Assembly: GCF_002775205.1 (NCBI RefSeq)
Contig: NC_036460.1
Location: forward strand, 24,074,751 to 24,138,750
Length of the DNA stretch: 64,000 bases
Origin: Xiphophorus maculatus
Taxonomy: Eukaryota > Chordata > Actinopteri > Cyprinodontiformes > Poeciliidae
Reading direction: 5' to 3'
Part shown: positions 57,003 through 64,000 of the stretch, piece after piece
How positions within the stretch are numbered: the first letter of the stretch is position 1
Layout: every line of letters begins with the position of its first letter
The notes under the pieces: generated by a model
What the model was told of the DNA's origin: nothing
Databases searched by the model: none
Seen by the model: the letters and a program-made list of their open reading frames with translations, nothing else
Made by a program: the position numbers and the translations under genes

Positions 57003-60000
57003 TAATCATTGAGCTAAAAGCTGAGGCAGACAGTTTTACCTCATGTACATCTCTCTTTCCTTCTTTGAAGGCTGAAGTCACTGAAGCGTTTCTTGGAACT
57101 TTTAATGGACTTCTGTTCAACTTTCCAGTCCTCATTCATTTTTATGGCGTTTCTCGTCTTGCCTTAGAAATCCTCATTCACTTCACAGAAACCATTTCTG
57201 TCCTTTTTACGCTGTCAGCGAGGCGGCATGCTGTGGGCCATTACATACCGCCTCTGGGACATGATGCATATTTGAATATGAATGACGCTCTCTGGGGTTT
57301 ATCTTTTGAAAGTTTTTGAGCTTTGTTGGTCACTAAAAGAGATGCGAGGTTCAGCGTAGCATTGCCTTCCCTACCTCCCCCCTCCCTCTTAGAGACCATC
57401 TGCACTCAGCATGTTTGTTTTGGCTTTTTTTCCTTCTTCTTTTTTCAGTTCATTTTTCCCAGGAAGAATGAAACATTTTTTGTGATGCCTCTGTAAAATC
57501 TGTGTGTCCAAGCCCACACAAACAATCCAGTCTGCCCCAAGCCTCTCATCACACAGGAAGCATAATATTGAATTCTGATCCCCAGCTTTGCAGATGTCTT
57601 TTTCTTTTTTTCCTTCTCAGTGTTCCTTAATTTAGACTAAAATAGTGTTGAATCCTTATTCAGCCAGTTTTCATTTATAATGTAAAATTTTTTGGCTCTT
57701 ATTCCTCCCAAACAATAAGCTGAAAGCTGGAAATTCAAAAAAAACCAAGAACTTTGTTGCTATTTCATCAGGCTCATTAGTGTCCATCAAACTTTCTCTG
57801 TTCTTCTTTGCTTTCAGTTAGTCTTTAACTTTAAAAAATTTAATTGCATCTTTTCTTTTAATGAACTGCTTGAATGTTTCTAATGAAAGCCCTTTATTCT
57901 CCTCTCAGACTCTTCCCATTCTTTTCCCTTTGTTCCTGATCTGTCGGAAAGTAGTCTGCCAAAGAAAGTCTTCACTCCAGTGCAGAGTACGAGGGGCAGG
58001 AGGAGATTTCTTCTGACTCTGAAGAGAAAATGGTTTTCTACGTTTCTGCTGGCCTGGCAAATTGATGAATAGAAATGTCTTGAAAGCCTGGCGACTTCTG
58101 TTGAACTGTCTCATACAGATGCAGGTCCATGTTGACAAGACGAGCGTGTCTGGGAACATGGAATATTGTGCGTGCGCTGTGATTCTGCTTACAGGTTTGT
58201 TATGCGAGTCAGGTGATGTCTTGAGTATCTTGAATGAGGAACTACAGTTGGAAGCAAGTCTGCGTGGAGCTGGGACGCATATTAATGAGTAATAAACAAT
58301 CACAATAAAAAAAAAGTCCAATTCTGTGGCTGTGCTGTTATTTTTAGCTGTGCACATAAAATAATCTCTCCACCAGAGAGAAGTGAGACAATGCCTCCAT
58401 CGGAGCATAAAGCTCATTCTGCTCAAGTGCAGATGGTTCATTATAAAGTGTTGCCTGATCAGAGAAGATACAAGTTTTGTTATTGTGAAGAAGATACTGG
58501 TGCTGGGCTGTCCTGATTTGCAACCCCATCTCTAAAAGATATGCTGTTGTGGTCTAAAAAGTCCCAGCAGTAAAATAAATCAAAAATACCATAACAGGAT
58601 TACCACAAGATGATGAAATATCACAGTGTGACTTGTACAGAAGAAGTCTGTGTTGTGATTTATGGCTAAAGCTGAATGGGAGACTCTCCTTCCACTCTTT
58701 TATATCAAAGTCATGGCAACATTTTAGGTGCCTGGTTGCAAAAATGAAACCGTCATAAGAAAGACAAGAAGGATTTTTAGGAAAACATTGATGAAGGCCA
58801 TTCAATGGATGAAAAATATAATTTAGTTGAGGTTTTTAAGCTTGTAGACACAAATATGTACTTGGGGTTCAGTTCAAAGCTTCCAGTTTGGTGCTAAACT
58901 AAAAACATTTGAATTATCTTGTCTTAGTGTGAAGCTAATGTGTAACAGCCTTTGAGATGGGTACCAAACCCAGCAGACCCGTAATGGATGGGAGCGTGGA
59001 CGGATCTTCAAAGAAATGTTTGCTTCTTGGCATATTTGATTCCAGTCCCTTAACATTAAGGCTTAATTGCTTGCTTTGACTGCAAGTGAAAACTGTTTAC
59101 TTTTTCTTTTTCCATGTTCTCTATATCTGAACATGGAAATATCTGAGATATAATTTTAAATTTTACTGGGGCTTTAACTCTTCAAAGATTAGTCTTTGAT
59201 TTTTTTTTTTTTTCAGTGTCTTTGGTTTAAAGCAATTAGGATTTGAATCTTTTTTTTCCTGTTTTCAGAAAAATCTTTGATTCTGTCCACAGAAAATAAA
59301 ATGTGGATGTGGATCCTTGTGTTGCTCTTCTTTATCTACATTTGGTGCACCTCCAGTGTTTCTATCGACATTCTTCATGTTTGCCATTTCTGAGTGAAGG
59401 CTTCCACATAAGCGCACGCAACATTCATTTTTCAATATCTTATGCTGATCGTATCATTAATTTGATGCAAAGCGGTTTGGGTTTTTTTTCTCTGCTGCTC
59501 GACTATAATACTGCCTCCTGACAGTCAGCCCTGCTCGCCCTGTTCATCACATTTACTCTGACTCTACCCTGTCGTGCTCTACATTCCTTCACTGTGCTCT
59601 CGTGCCTTTTCCTAATCTACTGCTACATTTTGTTCCCCTGTGTTTTTACCACTCTTGATCCCAGTACTCATCTCTCTTTCAGTTTTCATCTCCATCCATC
59701 CGTGCTCTTCCTCCCTCATCCACCTTTCCTTCCTTTCATCTTCTAATCTGGTATCTGATGTGCCGGTCTAGTTAGCCAGCAGGGTATGTGGTCAGATATT
59801 GAGGCCTTGACTTCCCTTCTGTTTGAGACCTACATTGATACTCTGTAAAATAGGTCACAGGAATGTAGAGTGACCCTTTGTGATTTCTTGTTTTTATTTT
59901 TTACAAGATTCAAACGTTTCTAGTCATTAAACAAGTTTTAATAACAGACAAACCTTTGAGACACCTGTTTACCCACTTGGCCGTGGGGGGCGCTGCACCA

Positions 60001-62179
60001 AGGACCACTGAAGTTAAAGACACAAAAACCTTTGACCCCAACACTGAGCCCAACTTCATTCTTCATGAAATGTAAACAGAAATGGAGTGATGTCAGATTT
60101 TTTCTTTTTTTTTTTGCGGTTTTAGGATTTCCTTTTGTCTTTGGTAAAATACCACAAGCCATTACTCCTGCTAGCCCTGAGTATTTGTTTAGGTTGCATT
60201 TACCCACAAATCCCTGCACTTTAGATACTTCGACAAAGCTCAAAGCTTGGATTTTATGCAGACCAGAGTTTTTTTTCACTTTTTTGGTCTACATCAGAGT
60301 TCGATTGCGGATTTATACCTCCCCAAACAACCCGGACTTTCTAGGCAAACGAACAAGAGTTTGATTAAAGCGGCGTGAACATGGCTGGTGTTAATGCATC
60401 CTGAATCACCAGAAGGTTGAAGGTTTCAGAGAGTAGACTTAAATCTGATTGAGAAGCTGTGGCATGACCCTAAAAGAGGGAAGTTCAGGATCAAAACTTG
60501 AGTAAGAGTGGGCCAGTATTCCTCAACAGCAGTAAAGTTAGTGGACAGACTCACTTTCAACTAAAAACTACTGATGGTAGTTTGTGGCATTTATTAGATT
60601 GAGAGGGCAATAACTTGTTTGTATAAGGCTAGGTATGATTACATGACCTTGTTCTTTAATGAACTGAGTAAAAAACTGCATTTTGGATCTGCACTGTCAC
60701 TCTGGGAGGTAAGCAGCCGTAGTTCTTGGTAATGGGGACAAGAAAACAAGAAGCAAACAAGACTTCCAGCTTCGTTTCTGACCTCTGAACCCAGTTTGTC
60801 GAGTGCAGCTTCCTGCTTGGTAGCAACAGCAGAAAAGTATGTCAACTCATTGTTCTTCAAATGGAGTCAGAAAAGCACTCAGAAAAGACCCGTGGTGATT
60901 TTAGGCTGAGCCTCACCATGGAAGGAGACTGACGGGACTGTAGGAAATGAAAAATGAGGCAAGATAGAGGGAGGCTGATGGTGTGCACAGACAAAATATC
61001 ACAAGTGCTGACAAAATATAATGAGAGGCTAGATAAATTGTTTGCATGTGTAAGAAAAAGCAAAGTAGGCATGGATATTTAAGTCCAGGAAAGCAGAAAA
61101 AAGTGCAGATGAAGGACGCAGAGGGAGGTCTAGATTAGAGACGAAGCTAAATGGGGCAGTGTTCATTCTTGTAACTTTGGGTTTATCTGCAGTTTTCTGT
61201 CAAATGACCTAAAATTGTTCTCCTCATTGTATGGAAACTGCATACTTCACTGCTTTTTCTCATCCCCTTTTGCTTTCTCATTCCTCCAGGTGTTTGACTT
61301 TTCTTGGTGTGAAATATGAGCTCTATGGGTTTTGGATGATACAGATCAGAGGCTTGTTTGCAGTGTATTATCTCACATTCATGCACGGTGACCTTGTGTT
61401 GCCTGGTCGTCCCTGTGCTTGGGGACTAAGGCATTATTTGCTCTGAAAATGCAAAGAGGATGTGTGAGAAAAGGTTCCCTCTGTGTTATCCTTGGCAAAA
61501 AAAAAACGGGTAGAGGTGAGGATACGGTTTCTCTAGCTCAGCTGTATCCCACAGCGTGAGCCTGTGTGTGTGTTTGACTGGGATGATCATTTCTTTCTTT
61601 ATCTCTGTTTATATGCTGCGGCGAGGCAGAAAGGACATCAAGGTTACTGCTGTTAGATCAGCTTTCTGCAGACTGTGCATGCATGTGTATTTCTATGTTT
61701 TTCTAACGGTGTCTGTGTGTCCCATAGCAAAGATACAGAAACGTTGATGAGCTTCTAGGAATTCTGTCATTATAGTCTTTTGTCCTGGTTTCAATCCTAA
61801 GTCGTCATAAAGGGCAATAAATGTTTCTACACTTGCAGATTTTTACATACTGACTGGTGTTTATAGGAAGTGTGGACATAGAGTATTTCACGTTTTAAAT
61901 GTTAAGCAACTGGCGTTTTTCTACAAATCTGACTTTTGTTTGCATCATACCTTAATGTTGACCGAGGAGAAAGATCCTCCAGATTGATGAAAAGATTACA
62001 TGGTTGTGTGCGCTGCTTATTTCTAGTAAAACAGTGGACACAGGAGGACAGTTTTCATTCACAAATGTCTGTGTTTTTGACATCTAGCTTTGATTTCTAC
62101 TCTCATAACAATCTGATCTGACAGTATTTCACCAAAACAGTGGTAAATGTTAAGTATTTACTTCAGCAGGTCTTTTCTA

Positions 62180-62447
62180 TTCTGAAACAAACTTCCAGAA
62201 AACTGGAAAACAGCTGAAACGCTGAGTTCCTTTAACTCAAGGCTAAAAACTCAAATGCTTAGAGTTGCCTTTAATTAATTACTGGAATATTAATCAAAAT
62301 ATTTGATGTACATTTGCTTAATGATTTTGCTGATTGCATTTGACAAAATGTAATGTTAATTTTTTGTTTCATAATGGGTAACTGTATTTTGTTTTTATGG
62401 TGTAGAGCACTTTGAACTGCCTTGTTGCTGAAATGTGCTCTTGAATT
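62180..62447 (+). mobile_element. Diverged L2-type LINE 3' end, second copy
   Basis: AAACTTCCAGAAAACTGGAA and CAGCTGAAACGCTGAGTTCC, then GAGCACTTTGAACTGCCTTG and TTGCTGAAATGTGCT, follow the same order as the copy at 50244-50772, with many substitutions. The terminal repeat is lost. Confidence 0.7.
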
Positions 62448-62936
62448 GACACACACAGGGAGAACATGCAACCACAACCACATAATGTACTGAATCGCAG
62501 TTTGTCATCGTAGTATGAGTCTGTGCAATATCACAAATGCAACGGTCTCTAACAGTTGGTGTTTAACCTCTCAACCCATTAGAGGTTGAGATGCTAAAGC
62601 ACATGGAAATTAGTGGTGATGCTGTTTAACGGTAGAAGGAAACAAAAGGCAGAAAAATGTGGACTGTCATAATCAGATTTGAGCATTTTCATAAAATTTC
62701 TGCAGTGCTGTAATTTCTGAGAGCTGAAGTTTAGCTTTGGCATTAGCATTAGCAGGGCTCGAAAATGTAAAAATTAGTTGGAAATGTCGATATACCAATA
62801 TGAGCTCAGACTCGTGGGAAACCGTGAATATTTGCAAATGTCTGAACCGTACCTCCTACTGTGTTTTGTTGTTGTTATGCAACCTAATTTTTATCTGGAG
62901 CCATCTAATTTCTCCTCTGTGCTCTCACGTTTTCAG

Positions 62937-63147
62937 GCTGCTGCTGAGTTCGCCAAGACCCACCTGGCGGAGGCTCTGCGCAGGCAGCTACTGACCTACG
63001 AACGAGAGAGAGACCGAGACAGAGAAAAAGACAAGGACGAAAAAAAGGAGAAAGGAGGCTCCTCCTATCCGTCTATCCTGGAGCAGCAGATACTGACGTT
63101 AGACAGAGAAATGCTGGACAAACTCTCTGCCAACTACAACGAAGCAG
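62937..63147 (+). CDS. ppm1l: Protein phosphatase 1L, exon 2
   Basis: Continues the PP2C domain from residue 134 directly after the DGHGGE motif, with AAAEFAKTHLAEALRRQL and then LEQQILTLDREMLDKLS and YNEAG. Acceptor TTTTCAG, donor GAAGCAG|GTCTGT, ending in phase 1. The same exon in human PPM1L encodes about 59 residues; here it encodes about 70, because of a charged Glu/Arg/Asp/Lys-rich stretch (about 62998-63055). The remaining catalytic exons lie beyond the window. Confidence 0.93.
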
Positions 63148-64000
63148 GTCTGTATCTTAGTTGTACATTGGCTCATTAACTCTCAGTGATTTAAATGTGT
63201 GCGAAAAGTACATTCACCTGGAGAGGAGATGATAAAACTCAAGCGCATTAGGATGGATTCAAGCCATGTGTGCTGTTTGCCAAAGCAGATGTAATAAGAA
63301 AGAAATAACCAATCTTTTTAGCGTCTCTCGTAATGCTGCATTTAAAGCTGTATGTGCTACTTTAGTGTTTCACTTGACAGGAGTTGAATAGTGACTGTCA
63401 GCAGCCTGGGGTCTAGCTTATTCAGCTGTTTGAATAAAAGTTGATCTTCACAAAGCTTGTAGTAATTATCTCTGAAGGGATGGATGTGTAGAAGAAGGAG
63501 AATTGCGTGGGAGAGAGAGAGAGATAGGCGGAAACGGTTAAGGAACGGGTCAAACGGAGGGGTATGTATGTGGAAATGAGCATTGGGCTGTTAGGGCGAA
63601 TACAGTACCGTGGAAAATGACCACATTACAGAAGTCAAAATAAAGTGAGAAGAATATTCACGGCTTTCTCCAGTGTATTATGAGACTGGCGGGCTGCCAG
63701 GCTTTAGGATTTGACTGATTTATGTTATTTACTTGAATTGTGTTTCATTGAATTTCATTGTGTTTGCCTATTTAAAACTGTAGTTGGTGTTTAAGTAATG
63801 TCTGTAATGTAATAACACAGAATCACCTTCCTGTTAATACACAGAAACACCGTGGGCCGCTGGTGGGTGCCCCTACATTCGGGCTTAGCAATATTTCTGG
63901 GTAACACCCTGATGTTGGTTTACAAAGAGAAGATGGGAAAAAAAAAAGATAAAATCCAAAAGGAGCACGTCCAGTGGTTTATAAGTTCTATACATGCGCT
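63148..64000 (+). other. ppm1l: Start of ppm1l intron 2
   Basis: Noncoding to the window edge. Includes a short GA repeat near 63510-63523. No other feature is supported. Confidence 0.7.

Larger units (their letters stand above)
26445..62936 (+). other. ppm1l: ppm1l intron 1 (about 36.5 kb)
   Basis: Bounded by the exon 1 donor GAG|GTGAGT and the exon 2 acceptor CACGTTTTCAG. No independent gene is supported within it. Open frames are short and mostly map to repeats or simple sequence. Several stretches (for example 31.2-37.3 kb, 42.0-45.2 kb, 47.1-50.2 kb, 53.3-55.7 kb and 57.0-62.1 kb) are largely free of repeats I recognise. Pyrimidine-rich tracts occur near 41425-41650, 54990-55150 and 59540-59750. 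Confidence 0.85.

Noticed and set aside
1-64000. CRISPR arrays, phage or bacterial operons
   Set aside because: No regularly spaced repeats, and the sequence is clearly vertebrate nuclear DNA.

Overview
The window looks like teleost fish nuclear DNA, probably percomorph. It is AT-rich and intron-rich, with GT-AG splice sites and many fish-type repeats: Tc1 elements, hAT-like MITEs, a tRNA-derived SINE, and RTE- and L2-type LINE ends. The species cannot be named from sequence alone. I found no bacterial, viral or CRISPR features.

Three vertebrate genes form a block. On the minus strand, positions 1213-1455 encode sptssb, the small subunit B of serine palmitoyltransferase (80 aa). Also on the minus strand, positions 8612-23537 hold nmd3, the 60S ribosomal subunit export adapter. 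I rebuilt nmd3 as 15 coding exons joining in frame to 504 codons plus a stop. On the plus strand, ppm1l (a membrane-anchored PP2C phosphatase) starts at 26046. Its second exon is at 62937-63147, and the gene runs off the right edge. The order sptssb-nmd3-ppm1l matches the human 3q25-26 neighbourhood. No B3GALNT1-like frame is visible between nmd3 and ppm1l. The three genes act in unrelated pathways (sphingolipid synthesis, ribosome export, stress/ceramide signalling), so the block reads as conserved linkage, not an operon-like unit.

Between sptssb and nmd3 (about 6840-7757, minus) lies an intronless, frameshifted copy of GRAMD4, most likely a processed pseudogene. The 36.5-kb first intron of ppm1l (26445-62936) contains no convincing gene. 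It is a mosaic of decayed Tc1 elements, some with a SINE or MITE nested inside, plus LINE ends, microsatellites and long unique stretches that could hold regulatory DNA. The youngest-looking insertions are a 5'-truncated RTE/Rex3-like LINE in nmd3 intron 1 (perfect 12-bp duplication), a SINE nested in a Tc1 remnant (perfect 16-bp duplication) and a small hAT MITE near 4.2 kb (perfect 8-bp duplication).

I found no clear undescribed biological system. The observations most worth following are the GRAMD4 retrocopy, the charged 12-residue expansion in ppm1l exon 2, and two sites with unusually dense inverted repeats (11775-11826 and 56925-57002).
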